Shown piece after piece: positions 26,595 through 35,316 of a DNA stretch of 38,548 nucleotides. How positions within the stretch are numbered: position 1 is the stretch's first letter; each line of letters opens with the position of its first letter. The notes beneath the pieces are model-generated. The model was not told the DNA's origin, did no database searches, and saw nothing but the letters and a program-made list of their open reading frames with translations. The stretch lies in contig NZ_JAUNDY010000016.1 of assembly GCF_030525845.1 (NCBI RefSeq), positions 1 to 38,548 of the forward strand, written 5' to 3'. The DNA comes from Moraxella sp. Lineage in GTDB: Bacteria > Pseudomonadota > Gammaproteobacteria > Pseudomonadales > Moraxellaceae. The position numbers were made by a program, and so were the translations under genes.

Positions 26595-27699
26595 TTACAC
26601 CATCATCTTTTTGTGCTAATAGATTTCTATGCTCCGCCAAATAACGTTTACGTTCATCATTCAGCAAAACAGCGTCCAATTTAATGTGTTTCCAATATTG
26701 CCAAACATCATCGGATAATCTTTTTGATTTCAACATATTGCCATTATCATCAAAGGAAATATATTTTAAATCAAATAAGCTATCCAAAGTCCGACTTAAT
26801 AACAAGCCATTATTCGGGTCATAGGCTTCATTATCGTTGGACTGAATAAATGGCTTAATATGACTGGCAATCAAAACAGGATAAGATAATTTTTCCAGCA
26901 TACATTTTCTGCCACCATAGTAAAATTCACTTTCTTCAAAAAGTTGATTTTTATATAGACGATGTAAATAAGGATCTCTTTTTTTAGCAAGATAATCATC
27001 TAAATTGCCAAAAATACGCTCGGCATCTTCGGCAAAATACAAATCGTCATTTACTCGTTTCAAGTTGTCTAATTTTGCCAATAAATTCCACAAATAACTA
27101 ATTTGATTGTATTTTCTTTCAATAAAGCCTGATTGAATGCCTTGCTGTAAATAAGTATCCAATTCTGTTTTGCTTAAATGGTCATTGGGATAATTTTCCA
27201 AATCCACTAACATTAAGGCTGCAATTTCGGATTTATTTAATTTACCTTCTGGGTGTTCCACCAAGGTTTTAATCAAAAAGTTCATTTGGCGAATATCAGA
27301 ATGTTCCGTTACCGAACGCCCAAAAGCTGAATGTGTATAAACAATTTTGGATAATAAAGTTTGGCGTTTTTTATTGGTACGAGCATTCACATAATCACGA
27401 GATAAAGGCGTGTAGCCCTCTAAAAATGGCTCAATAAAACCCATTTTTACCAACTGGTTAATGGATTTTCTAACTGATGCCAAATTTTTAGGTTCGCCTG
27501 TTTTTGTGGAAACCATTTCGGGGTGCTGACTTATTAACTCCTGCAAAGTCTTGTACAATTCTGCACTATACTGCAAAGTTGGTTGTTTTTTACATTCATC
27601 AATAAAATTTATGCACAATGTCAAAACAGTAAGAAATTTTGAGCCATTATAATCAGTAAATTCATTGGTTAATTCCCAATAATCTTCATAAATCTGCAT
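26590..27699 (-). CDS. HNH-family restriction endonuclease of the R-M cassette
   Basis: A 369-aa protein whose C-terminal part carries an HNH_2-type nuclease fold: [20 protein letters not shown] (His280), [15 protein letters not shown] (Asn296/297, Asp310) and [10 protein letters not shown]. The N-terminal ~230 residues would hold DNA-recognition elements. It begins directly after the adenine-methylase stop (TAAATG), and being third in an operon with two DNA methylases it is inferred to be the cognate endonuclease. Type IIS enzymes such as HphI also pair a C5- and an N6A-methylase with an HNH nuclease. Specificity cannot be read from sequence alone. Confidence 0.8.
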   Translation of the reverse strand: MQIYEDYWELTNEFTDYNGSKFLTVLTLCINFIDECKKQPTLQYSAELYKTLQELISQHPEMVSTKTGEPKNLASVRKSINQLVKMGFIEPFLEGYTPLSRDYVNARTNKKRQTLLSKIVYTHSAFGRSVTEHSDIRQMNFLIKTLVEHPEGKLNKSEIAALMLVDLENYPNDHLSKTELDTYLQQGIQSGFIERKYNQISYLWNLLAKLDNLKRVNDDLYFAEDAERIFGNLDDYLAKKRDPYLHRLYKNQLFEESEFYYGGRKCMLEKLSYPVLIASHIKPFIQSNDNEAYDPNNGLLLSRTLDSLFDLKYISFDDNGNMLKSKRLSDDVWQYWKHIKLDAVLLNDERKRYLAEHRNLLAQKDDGVI

Positions 27700-28710
27700 T
27701 TAAACATTCTCCACCAAAAACAAAATTTCCTTGTGATTTTGCTTGTTTTCTTTACCTGTTACCTTATAAATATGGGGTGTTTCTAAAATTTTCACTTTTC
27801 GCCCATTTTCAGAGAGCATTTGTGCCAATTCTTCACGATTAGGGGAAGAAACATTATTGTAGCTCAATAGCCAATATTTAAATGGCTTTAATTTTTCAAT
27901 CAGTGATTGAAATAATGAATTGGCTTGCTTTTTATCCATAAAATGATTAGCAAAGGGTTTGGCAATAGATGATGAAATATAACTGTCTAATAAACCATAA
28001 AAGCCAAAATAATTGTTCATTGTCCCTGTGTAAGGTGGGTCAAGATAAACAGCATCCGCTTTAATTTTTTCCAATAAATCAAATACATCTTCATTATAAG
28101 AAAAATGCGTTTTACCATTATCAAAAACGGCATTATTGTAATCAATCAAATTTTCACGAAAATGAAATTCAAATGATTGATTGTGGTAAGCACGCCTGCG
28201 ACCATATTTGGCATAGCTGTATTCTTCATCACGGAGTTGCTTTACTTTTTCCCAAGGAATAGTAAAACGAGAATAAGGCATTTTTCTAATCATTGCTCGG
28301 CGAATTAGGGCAAAAGCCAGAGCTTTTTTATACGGATTGTCTAATTTTTCAATATTTTGACGATACAAATCCAGTTCCTGACATTCTTGTTCAAAGAAAA
28401 AAACATCAGAATAATGCTCGGTCATAAACCCATTTTTCAGGCTGCCTGAAAAAATCAAATCCACATCGTCATCATTTAAAATTACATCATTGTTTTCAAT
28501 TAAAGCAAGGGCAAGCTGATGATTGATTTGTAAAATGTCATTAGCAATGACAGATAAGCCACGCTTTTTGGCTTCGTATGAAAACGAACAGCCACCACTA
28601 AACACATCAGCAACGGTTTGAACATCGGCAGGTAATTGGTCGCAAATCCAGCCAGCAATTTTTTCTTTATTGCCGATATAATTGATTTTTGGGTATTTTG
28701 GTTTATTCAT
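27700..28710 (-). CDS. D12-class adenine-N6 DNA methyltransferase
   Basis: A 336-aa D12-class (alpha) N6-adenine DNA methyltransferase. Motif order X-I-IV is visible: NYIGNKEKIAGWI at 10-22, the SAM-binding DVFSGGCSF at 35-43 (the family usually has DxFxGGGS; here one Gly is replaced by Cys), and the catalytic DPPYTGTMNNYFG at 224-236. The region between I and IV serves as target recognition. Its ATG overlaps the C5-methylase end by 8 bases. The coding sequence contains a Neisseriaceae-type uptake 12-mer at 28439-28450. Confidence 0.9.
   Translation of the reverse strand: MNKPKYPKINYIGNKEKIAGWICDQLPADVQTVADVFSGGCSFSYEAKKRGLSVIANDILQINHQLALALIENNDVILNDDDVDLIFSGSLKNGFMTEHYSDVFFFEQECQELDLYRQNIEKLDNPYKKALAFALIRRAMIRKMPYSRFTIPWEKVKQLRDEEYSYAKYGRRRAYHNQSFEFHFRENLIDYNNAVFDNGKTHFSYNEDVFDLLEKIKADAVYLDPPYTGTMNNYFGFYGLLDSYISSSIAKPFANHFMDKKQANSLFQSLIEKLKPFKYWLLSYNNVSSPNREELAQMLSENGRKVKILETPHIYKVTGKENKQNHKEILFLVENV
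28439..28450 (+). other. Neisseriaceae-type DNA uptake 12-mer inside the adenine-methylase gene
   Basis: AGGCTGCCTGAA, which I recall as the AG-simDUS dialect of the Neisseriaceae DNA uptake sequence (Simonsiella type), flanked by TTTTTC and AAAAA to form a short palindrome. It lies within codons for SGSLK of the adenine methylase. I found no other exact copy in the window. Confidence 0.6.
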
Positions 28711-29698
28711 TTTCGTTCATTTTTAAAATACATTCGGCAATCGCTTTTGCCAATAACGGGGGGACGGCATTGCCAACTTGTTGTTGCTGGGCGATTTTTT
28801 GCCCACAAAACACAAAATCATCGGGAAAAGATTGTAAACTTGCCAACTCTCGCACAGTCAAAGCACGATTTTGTTCATAATGAAAGACTTTTCGCATATC
28901 ACCTGTAACACACACCGCAGGTTTATCACTATGATAGCGAATGTATTTTCGCACATCACCCGAAGTGGGTCGCAAATTTTCAGGAATGTCACCCCTGTCG
29001 CCACCATTTTTGATAAATGCCATTTTTTCAAGCATTTGTGGTGTATGGTTCATCGCTTCGTGATTGGGAATATTGGGATAATTTTCGCCAGCCAACAATT
29101 TTGGGAAATGCCCAATCGCTTCAAAAACGGTTTTTTGTGGCGTTAGCAATGGTTTTGGAAAAACAATCTTGCCTTGATTTTTTCGTCCAATAAACACCAC
29201 ACGACTGCGATTTTGTGGCACACCAAAATCCACCGCATTCAAAACTTTACATTCCACTTGATAACCAAGATTTTGAAAATGCACCATAATTTCTTGGCGT
29301 GTTTTGCCTGATTGGTGGGTATAAAGTCGTGCCACATTTTCCATTACAAAAAATTTGGGGGCAGTCAATTTAACCACTCGCACAAACTCTTTAAACAAGT
29401 GATTGCGTGGGTCATCAGCAAAAGTTCGCCCAATTTTACCCGCCATAGAAAAGCCCTGACATGGTGGACCACCAATCACAATATCTGCTTTTTGCCCTTT
29501 AAGTTCGGCAAGTAAATCATCATCACTTAACTGGATTAAATCTTTTTGTAAAACAGCATGATGTGGAAAATTATGGCGATAAGTTTCACAGTAGCTAGGC
29601 TCAATCTCCACCGAAAGAATTTGCTTCAAGCCAGCTTGCTCAAAGCCTAAAGATAGTCCGCCCGCTCCTGAAAATAAGTCTATGTAAGTTAGTGGCAT
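28703..29698 (-). CDS. DNA (cytosine-5) methyltransferase
   Basis: A 331-aa C5-cytosine DNA methyltransferase with motifs in order: I YIDLFSGAGGLSLGFEQAG (5-23), IV GGPPCQGFSMAG with catalytic Cys80, VI MENV, VIII PQNRSRVVFIG, a target-recognition region of about 90 residues, IX (ALTVRELASLQSFPDDF) and X QQQVGNAVPPLLAKAIAE. It is the first gene of the cassette; a TATAAT lies about 40 bases upstream without a clear -35. Having methylases of both kinds implies an asymmetric (type IIS-like) target, one enzyme per strand. Confidence 0.94.
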   Translation of the reverse strand: MPLTYIDLFSGAGGLSLGFEQAGLKQILSVEIEPSYCETYRHNFPHHAVLQKDLIQLSDDDLLAELKGQKADIVIGGPPCQGFSMAGKIGRTFADDPRNHLFKEFVRVVKLTAPKFFVMENVARLYTHQSGKTRQEIMVHFQNLGYQVECKVLNAVDFGVPQNRSRVVFIGRKNQGKIVFPKPLLTPQKTVFEAIGHFPKLLAGENYPNIPNHEAMNHTPQMLEKMAFIKNGGDRGDIPENLRPTSGDVRKYIRYHSDKPAVCVTGDMRKVFHYEQNRALTVRELASLQSFPDDFVFCGQKIAQQQQVGNAVPPLLAKAIAECILKMNENE

Positions 29699-29900
29699 TA
29701 TGATTATTTTAATCCAAAAACTGTTAATTATAATATAAAATTGGTGGTTTTTATATTCTTTTACCTAAAAATATCATTGTATTCCGCATGGTCGTATGCA
29801 AGCAACCCTAACAGAGTGTCCCTCGCCACACCCCAAGCCCACTATTTACCCCAAAAAAGTGGTGGCGGAACAGCCACTCAAAAAATACCTCTGCTACCCC

Positions 29901-29928
29901 TTGTATCTTGGCGATTATCATTTATAAT
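29901..29928 (+). promoter_or_regulatory. Promoter of the LysR-type regulator gene
   Basis: TTGTAT (29901-29906) and TATAAT (29923-29928) with a 16-base spacer, about 30 bases before the LysR start. Confidence 0.6.
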
Positions 29929-29960
29929 ATCATCTTATATATTTATCAAGGTAGATGATG

Positions 29961-30878
29961 ATGAGTACCACCCTACGCCAACTCAAAGCCTTTGTACTGG
30001 TCGCCGAACAAAACAGCTTTACCAAAGCCGCTGAGACACTCTGCCTGACGCAGTCTGCTCTATCAGGGCTGATTAAGGAGCTTGAACAAAACCTAGACAT
30101 CAAGCTCTTTGACCGCACCACCAGAAAGCTCCACCTCTCCGACGCAGGACAACGCCTACTACCGCAAGCAAAGCGAGTCCTAAACGAAATGGCAGTATTA
30201 GGCGAAAATGTCAACAACCTAAAATCCCTACATCAAGGACATATCCGCCTTGCTGTATCCCAGCAACTATCCGCTTCCATCATGCCAAAATTTATCGCCA
30301 AATTCTGCGAGCAACACCCCAACATTCAGGTAACGCTCACAGATTGCTCAATCAATGAAGTGGTGGAACACATCGAAAACTTGGAGGCGGATTTGGGAGT
30401 CGCTCCTGAGCGTAGCCACTCCAACGACTTGCGTGTAGACGTGCTGTTTAGCTCCACCTTTTATTTGGTACTACCACCTAGCCACCCCTTTACCCAAAAA
30501 GACAAGGTGCTATGGACGGATTTATTAAACGAAAAACTTATCACACTCAACGGTCCATTCATTAAAGGACTACAAAACGAGCTCCCCAACCACATTTCAA
30601 GTCGCATCTTTAACCCTGAATTTAAGATTAACTTCTTATCCACCGCACTTGGCATGACCAGAATGGGGCTAGGCGTTACCCTGTGCCTGCTTTACGCTGC
30701 TGACTGGGTGAAGCTGTATGGACTTGCCATGAGACCCATTCATGAACCTGTGGTGGAGCGTAAATTTTTACTCTATACCCACAAAAACCGCTCACTCTCG
30801 CCTGCTGCCCTCGCTTTTAAGGAATTTTTAATTAACAACGCAGGGGATTTTTTGGCGAGCAACCAAGACATCATGTAA
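29961..30878 (+). CDS. LysR-family transcriptional regulator
   Basis: A 305-aa LysR-type regulator: winged helix-turn-helix at about 1-60 (LRQLKAFVLVAEQNSFTKAA, TLCLTQSALSGLIKELEQNL, FDRTTRKLHLSDAGQRLL), linker helix, then a periplasmic-binding-like effector domain (about 90-300). Three ATGs stand in a row; the third (29961) is best spaced from AAGGT. Its ligand is unknown. It reads towards the aminotransferase gene 114 bases downstream, which is a plausible target but is not shown. Confidence 0.9.
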   Translation: MSTTLRQLKAFVLVAEQNSFTKAAETLCLTQSALSGLIKELEQNLDIKLFDRTTRKLHLSDAGQRLLPQAKRVLNEMAVLGENVNNLKSLHQGHIRLAVSQQLSASIMPKFIAKFCEQHPNIQVTLTDCSINEVVEHIENLEADLGVAPERSHSNDLRVDVLFSSTFYLVLPPSHPFTQKDKVLWTDLLNEKLITLNGPFIKGLQNELPNHISSRIFNPEFKINFLSTALGMTRMGLGVTLCLLYAADWVKLYGLAMRPIHEPVVERKFLLYTHKNRSLSPAALAFKEFLINNAGDFLASNQDIM

Positions 30879-30992
30879 TGTCATACCATGCGTGATTTTT
30901 ATCAAAAAATCCGATAAAATTTTTCCACACAACCGCCTTATTTTGCGTTATACTGAAACGATTACAATTTTACAACAACCAAAGGTGATTTT

Positions 30993-32174
30993 ATGTTTAA
31001 CCACGTTACCCCCTATGCTGGCGACCCGATTTTGGGTTTGATGGATAAATTTGCTCAGGATACTCGCACCGACATCAAGGTAAACTTGGGCGTGGGCGTT
31101 TATTATACCGAAGATGGCAAATTGCCCGTGCTTGAATGCGTCAAAAAAGCCGAATCCACCATCGCAAACCCCCCAAAACCCCGTGGCTACCTACCGATGG
31201 ACGGCCTAAAAGGCTACCGTGATGCTTGCCAACGCTTGCTATTTGGCGAAACCAAAGCCAATGTCGCCACCATCGCCTCTTTGGGTGGAAGTGGTGCTTT
31301 AAAGGTGGGAGCGGAATTTATCCACGAATGGTTCCCAAATTCGGTGTGCTATGTCTCCGACCCAACTTGGGGTAACCACATCAGTATTTTTGAAGGGGCG
31401 GGAATGAAAGTCGCCAAATACCCCTACTACAACCCTGAAACCATTGGGGTGAAATTTGACGAAATGCTCGCTTTCTTTAACACCCTAAACGAAAACGACA
31501 CCGTACTTTTGCACCCTTGTTGCCACAACCCCACAGGCGTGGATTTGAGCGAAAGTGAGTGGGATAAAGTACTAGAAGTCGTTAAAGAGCGAAAACTTAT
31601 CGCCTTTATGGACATTGCCTATCAAGGCTTTGGCGTGGATATGGACAAGGACGCTTATGCTATTCGCAAGGCTTATGATATGGGCTTGTCGTTCTTTGTG
31701 TCCAATTCATTTTCTAAGAATTTATCGCTTTATGGCGAGCGTGTTGGCGGATTGTCAGTTGTTTGCCCAAGCGAAGCCGAAGCCGATGTGGTGCAAGGTC
31801 AGCTAAAATTCACCGTTCGCCGCATCTATTCAAGCCCACCAGCACACGGCAACAGCGTGGTGGACATCGTAATGAACAGCGATGACCTGTACAATCAATG
31901 GGTGGGCGAAGTGTACGAGATGCGAGACCGCATTGCCGATATGCGTGAAAAGCTCCAAAAAGCCCTTGAAGAGCGATTGCCAAGCCGTGATTTTAGCTAC
32001 TTTACCAAACAAAAAGGAATGTTTAGCTTTACAGGCTTGACCGCCCCACAAGTCGTGCGTTTGCGTGATGAATTTGCCGTGTATATGGTGGAAAATGGGC
32101 GTATGTGTGTCGCTGGTCTAAATAACAAAAATGTGGACTATGTGGCAAATGCGATTGCCGAAGTGTTGAAATAA
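30993..32174 (+). CDS. tyrB: Aromatic/aspartate aminotransferase (class I, PLP)
   Basis: A 393-aa class I aminotransferase of the AspC/TyrB group, which transfers amino groups between aspartate or aromatic amino acids and 2-oxoglutarate. It begins MFNHVTPYAGDPILGLMDKF; the PLP-binding lysine is K242 in SNSFSKNLSLYGERVG, with HPCCHNPTGVDL and the C-terminal Arg region ENGRMCVAGLN also present. Sequence alone does not separate AspC from TyrB; the symbol is provisional. ATG at 30993 has AAAGGTG upstream; a strong terminator follows. Confidence 0.9.
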   Translation: MFNHVTPYAGDPILGLMDKFAQDTRTDIKVNLGVGVYYTEDGKLPVLECVKKAESTIANPPKPRGYLPMDGLKGYRDACQRLLFGETKANVATIASLGGSGALKVGAEFIHEWFPNSVCYVSDPTWGNHISIFEGAGMKVAKYPYYNPETIGVKFDEMLAFFNTLNENDTVLLHPCCHNPTGVDLSESEWDKVLEVVKERKLIAFMDIAYQGFGVDMDKDAYAIRKAYDMGLSFFVSNSFSKNLSLYGERVGGLSVVCPSEAEADVVQGQLKFTVRRIYSSPPAHGNSVVDIVMNSDDLYNQWVGEVYEMRDRIADMREKLQKALEERLPSRDFSYFTKQKGMFSFTGLTAPQVVRLRDEFAVYMVENGRMCVAGLNNKNVDYVANAIAEVLK

Positions 32175-32193
32175 CCCTGTCTTTATCCATACG

Positions 32194-32222
32194 ATATGGC
32201 TCATTTTTGAGCCATATTTTTT
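32194..32222 (+). terminator. Terminator of the aminotransferase gene
   Basis: ATATGGCTCA (32194-32203) and TGAGCCATAT (32208-32217) form a perfect 10-bp stem with a TTTT loop, followed by a T run. Confidence 0.9.
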
Positions 32223-32566
32223 CAGTACGCAATTAAAAAACCGCGAGTGAGACACATCATCAAGTTTACAACCATATAGATTAAAATTTGGCAGGCCTCA
32301 CAACAACCCAAATGACAGCATAGAACAAACCAAAGACTATTTTGAAAGACGCTTGTCTACCCAAAAATGAGGTGTATTATTTGATTGCCAAAAGAGTGAA
32401 CAAACTTATGTGATGAATAGCAATTTGACAAGACTTAATTGGCAAAAATTGGATTATACCAATCAAGCCTTAACTCTAATTTGCCAAAATCACAACCAAA
32501 AAACACGCCCAACTGAGCGTGTTTTAAAGATGAATAACAAGATGAATTTTACCAAAACAGCCAACC
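32223..32566. other. Gene-poor stretch between the aminotransferase and a small gene
   Basis: About 340 bases with no recognisable gene. Short open frames on the plus strand lack ribosome-binding sites and familiar content. The only clear element is the minus-strand terminator at 32496-32525. The region may be a decayed remnant, but no similarity could be recognised. Confidence 0.5.
32496..32525 (-). terminator. Terminator of the small 70-aa gene
   Basis: AAAACACGC (32500-32508) and GCGTGTTTT (32517-32525) form a perfect 9-bp stem with an 8-base loop; on the minus strand it is followed by a run of six T. It implies that the small gene at 32567 is really transcribed. Confidence 0.85.
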
Positions 32567-32779
32567 CTACTTTAAATCATCAAGCTCTGGGAACGCTGAA
32601 TTTATCTCCTCTAAGATCTCCATCTGAATTTTACCAATCAAGACACCGACACCACGCTTAAATTTCTCTTGTATTTCTGGCGAACAGTCGCCAAACTCTG
32701 ACAGATACAAAACAGAGGTTAAATGCTCCACCGCTTGCAGAGCATGTTGCTTGGTGTGTATCGCAAATTCTTTATTCAT
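32567..32779 (-). CDS. Unknown 70-aa helical protein
   Basis: A small acidic, mostly helical cytosolic protein (MNKEFAIHTKQHALQAVEHL, then a central cysteine in FGDCSPEIQEKFKRG, ending AFPELDDLK). I do not recognise the family. Support for a real gene: AGGGG seven bases before the ATG and a strong intrinsic terminator 40 bases past the stop. It lies 59 bases downstream of the frameshifted secreted-peptide gene in the same direction, with no promoter recognised between, so it probably shares the iron-responsive promoter at 33113-33141. Confidence 0.65.
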   Translation of the reverse strand: MNKEFAIHTKQHALQAVEHLTSVLYLSEFGDCSPEIQEKFKRGVGVLIGKIQMEILEEINSAFPELDDLK

Positions 32780-32838
32780 AATGTACCCCTACATTCACGA
32801 AAACATCTTCTAAAATCACTAGACTGCAAATCCTGAGG

Positions 32839-33053
32839 TCAAGTCCATAAAAAATGTGAACACATGATATAACACTCCTCATCGCTTGAAATATTCGTTC
32901 TAAGTGATTTTTTTAGCAAACTAGGCTTACCACTCACAGCTTGGTTGGCAACATCTACTTTTATTTGATGATTTGACGCATTATTTGCAAAAGCACTACT
33001 TGTCATCATCACAAATACCACAGCCAAAATGGATGCTTTTATGTTTTTTTCAT
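32839..33053 (-). pseudogene. Small secreted-peptide gene frameshifted at a run of seven A
   Basis: ATG at 33053 has an excellent AGGAG site, but the frame ATG-AAA-AAA-ACA-TAA stops after four codons. With one more A in the seven-A run (plus-strand T at 33044-33050) the frame would give a 71-aa preprotein with a textbook signal peptide (MKKNIKASILAVVFVMMTSS then AFA, cleavage before NNAS) and a mature peptide of about 48 residues rich in Ser/Asn/Lys with two cysteines near the end (EECYIMCSHFLWT). It is either broken, slippage-controlled (phase variation or transcriptional slippage) or a sequencing error. No family was recognised. Confidence 0.7.
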
Positions 33054-33099
33054 AGATAACTCCTAGATTACGGATTTAAATAAAATTGATATTAAAAAC

Positions 33100-33141
33100 A
33101 ATATCGATAATCATTATATTTTATAAAATTTTGACTGTCAA
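33100..33141 (-). promoter_or_regulatory. Perfect sigma-70 promoter with overlapping Fur-box-like site
   Basis: On the minus strand TTGACA (33141-33136) and TATAAT (33118-33113) are both exact consensus with a 17-base spacer. AATATCGATAATCATTATA at 33100-33118 (plus strand) matches 15 of 19 positions of the Fur consensus GATAATGATAATCATTATC and covers the -10 box and start site, the classic geometry for iron-dependent repression. It drives the secreted-peptide gene and probably the 70-aa gene. Confidence 0.75.
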
Positions 33142-33142
33142 T

Positions 33143-33172
33143 AAAAAACCTGATCTTTTCATCAGGTTTTTA
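33143..33172 (-). terminator. Terminator of proA, abutting the Fur-type promoter
   Basis: AAAAACCTGAT and ATCAGGTTTTT form an 11-bp stem with a 6-base loop (33144-33171). Its minus-strand T run leads directly into the TTGACA box, so the peptide promoter is insulated from proA read-through. Confidence 0.88.
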
Positions 33173-33181
33173 CGTTTAAGC

Positions 33182-34459
33182 TCAACTTCGCACTTCCCCA
33201 TGCCCAAACACCACCCATTTTTGGGAAGTCAAGCCATGCAAGCCCACAGGTCCCCGAGCGTGGATTTTGTCGGTAGAAATGCCAATCTCCGCTCCCAGCC
33301 CATATTCAAAGCCATCAGCAAAACGACTAGACGCATTAACCATCACCGAGCTAGAATCCACTTCACGGATAAATCGCTGACTGTGTTCATAACTATTTGT
33401 GATAATCACATCGGTATGGTGCGAGCCATAGTGATTGATGTGGCTAATGGCATGGTCAAGGTCGTCAACCACTTTGACCGCCAGCATGGGAGCAAGATAT
33501 TCGGTGTACCAGTCGTCCTCTGTTGCCGTTTCTAGGTTTAGCCCATGACCGTCTAGAAGCTTGTGGGAAATTTCACACACCCTAAATATCATGGTATTGT
33601 CCACATCATGCATGGCTTTGGCGATTTGTGGTAAGGCAACTTTGGCAATATCAGCATGAACCAGCAAGGTTTCCATGACATTGCAAGGCGAGTAGCGAGA
33701 AGTCTTGGCATTGACGCACACTTTTACCGCCATTTCTACATCAGCAAAACTGTCCACAAAGGTATGACAATTACCGTCCAAATGCTTAATCACAGGCACA
33801 CGAGCATTACTCGCAATCCGTTCAATCAGCCCACGCCCCCCACGAGGAATGATCACATCGACCACGCCCACCATCGTGATGAGCTTATCCACCGCATTAC
33901 GGTCGGTGGTGGCAAGCACTTGCACGCCATCGGTAGGTAAACCCGCCTGCTCCAAGCCCAAATGCACGCACTTGGCAAGGGCTTGGTTAGAATAAAACGC
34001 CTCCGACCCCCCACGCAAAATAATGGCATTGCCCGACTTAATCGCAAGACTCCCCGCCTCTATCGTAACATTGGGACGACTTTCATAAATCATGCCAACC
34101 ACCCCAAGTGGCACTCGCATTTTACCAAGCTGGATACCGCTTGGGCGATAAGTCAGCTCGCTTACCTCGCCAATGGGGTCGGGCAGACCAATCACATCAT
34201 CAAGCGAGCTTAAAATGCCATTAAACACTTTTTCGCTAATCACAAGGCGGTCAAGCAAAGCAGGCTCTAAGCCTTTATCCTTGCCGTTTTGGACATCTTG
34301 GGCATTGGCGGATAAAATCTCATCTTTGTGGGCGATGATTTGGTTTTTGATACAAGTTAGGGCGTGATTTTTGGTTTTGGTGTCGGCACGAGCAAGTAAG
34401 GCGGCGGCGGTTTTGGCTTTTTGCCCCACTTCACTCATGTAGGTGGCTAAATCAGTCAT
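33182..34459 (-). CDS. proA: Gamma-glutamyl phosphate reductase ProA
   Basis: ProA (425 aa) reduces gamma-glutamyl phosphate to glutamate semialdehyde with NADPH, the second step of proline synthesis. Signatures: [48 protein letters not shown] and the catalytic cysteine C259 in [12 protein letters not shown]. Around the cysteine this protein has SRYSPCN rather than the more common QRxGVCN. proB is not adjacent. It follows the response-regulator gene by 92 bases. Confidence 0.95.
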   Translation of the reverse strand: MTDLATYMSEVGQKAKTAAALLARADTKTKNHALTCIKNQIIAHKDEILSANAQDVQNGKDKGLEPALLDRLVISEKVFNGILSSLDDVIGLPDPIGEVSELTYRPSGIQLGKMRVPLGVVGMIYESRPNVTIEAGSLAIKSGNAIILRGGSEAFYSNQALAKCVHLGLEQAGLPTDGVQVLATTDRNAVDKLITMVGVVDVIIPRGGRGLIERIASNARVPVIKHLDGNCHTFVDSFADVEMAVKVCVNAKTSRYSPCNVMETLLVHADIAKVALPQIAKAMHDVDNTMIFRVCEISHKLLDGHGLNLETATEDDWYTEYLAPMLAVKVVDDLDHAISHINHYGSHHTDVIITNSYEHSQRFIREVDSSSVMVNASSRFADGFEYGLGAEIGISTDKIHARGPVGLHGLTSQKWVVFGHGEVRS

Positions 34460-34551
34460 AACATTCTCTTGGTTTTGATTATCTGTTTTACCTTATAGAG
34501 GTTGGCTTAAAATTACAAGAGTAAATACAAAAGGGTGTGTATCGCCTTTTA

Positions 34552-35268
34552 TTATTCATGTGGCGATGTTGCCATACCATAGCCCAACCCTCGATGAGTA
34601 ATAATCAGTTCATGATGGCAGGCAGAGGAGAGCTTTTGACGCAAACTCTTAATATGAGCATCAACCGTACGCAACAGGCGATGTTCTGGGTGGTCAGATA
34701 CCTTCGCCAAAATCTGCTCTCTGGTCAATACATGCACAGGATTGGCAAGCAATGTCAGCATGATGGCAAGTTCCATCTTGGATAAAAGCAAAGCGTGGTT
34801 ATTAAGATAAAGCGTATAATCACAGGTTTGATACCGCCATGTTTGTCCAGCAATACTCTTTTCAAAGTCCACCACCGCACTCTCTTTGGCTGTCGCAAAA
34901 ACGCTCTGTCTACGCCAAATGGCTTTAAGTCGTGCAATCAATTCTCTGGGGCTAAATGGCTTGGCAATATAATCATCTGCCCCCATTTCAAGCCCCAAGA
35001 TACGGTCCACCTCATCTGAACGTGCTGTCAAAAACACAATCGGCACATGAGCATGGCGACCACCTTGACGCACGCTTTGACACACAGCAAAACCATCGCC
35101 ATCAGGCAAGCCCACGTCCAATACAATGGCATCTAGCTGTGGTACGTCAAGACAAGGTGGCACTTTTGTTGCCATGTCCACCCATGCCACCGAATAGCCC
35201 TCACGTTCTAGGGCAAAACGCAACGTGGTAGCAATCGCTGGGTCGTCTTCAACAATAAGTACATGCAT
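34552..35268 (-). CDS. OmpR-family response regulator, CreB-like
   Basis: A 238-aa two-component regulator: receiver domain (VLIVEDDPAI, phospho-acceptor D51 in VLDVGLPDGDGFAVC, VFLTARSDEVDRILGLEMGA, IAKPFSPREL) and a C-terminal winged helix (LTREQILAK, RTVDAHIKSLRQKL, ITHRGLGYGM). LDVGLPDGDGF, ARSDEVDRxLGLExGADDY and HRGxGY closely follow CreB. No sensor kinase gene is adjacent, so it is an orphan locally. It begins 48 bases after haem oxygenase, probably in the same transcript. ATG at 35268 is preferred over a TTG at 35289. Confidence 0.88.
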   Translation of the reverse strand: MHVLIVEDDPAIATTLRFALEREGYSVAWVDMATKVPPCLDVPQLDAIVLDVGLPDGDGFAVCQSVRQGGRHAHVPIVFLTARSDEVDRILGLEMGADDYIAKPFSPRELIARLKAIWRRQSVFATAKESAVVDFEKSIAGQTWRYQTCDYTLYLNNHALLLSKMELAIMLTLLANPVHVLTREQILAKVSDHPEHRLLRTVDAHIKSLRQKLSSACHHELIITHRGLGYGMATSPHE

Positions 35269-35316
35269 GGATTGTAATGAATTTTTCAATGGTTTTCGCC
35301 ACTTGACTGGACAAAA

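Noticed and set aside
32410-32661. Plus-strand frame starting MMNSNLTRLNWQ
   Set aside because: No ribosome-binding site; it runs through the minus-strand terminator and into the 70-aa gene; no recognisable content.
34531-34552. AAAAGG/CCTTTT hairpin after the response-regulator gene as a terminator
   Set aside because: The stem is short and A/T-rich, and the following T tract is interrupted.
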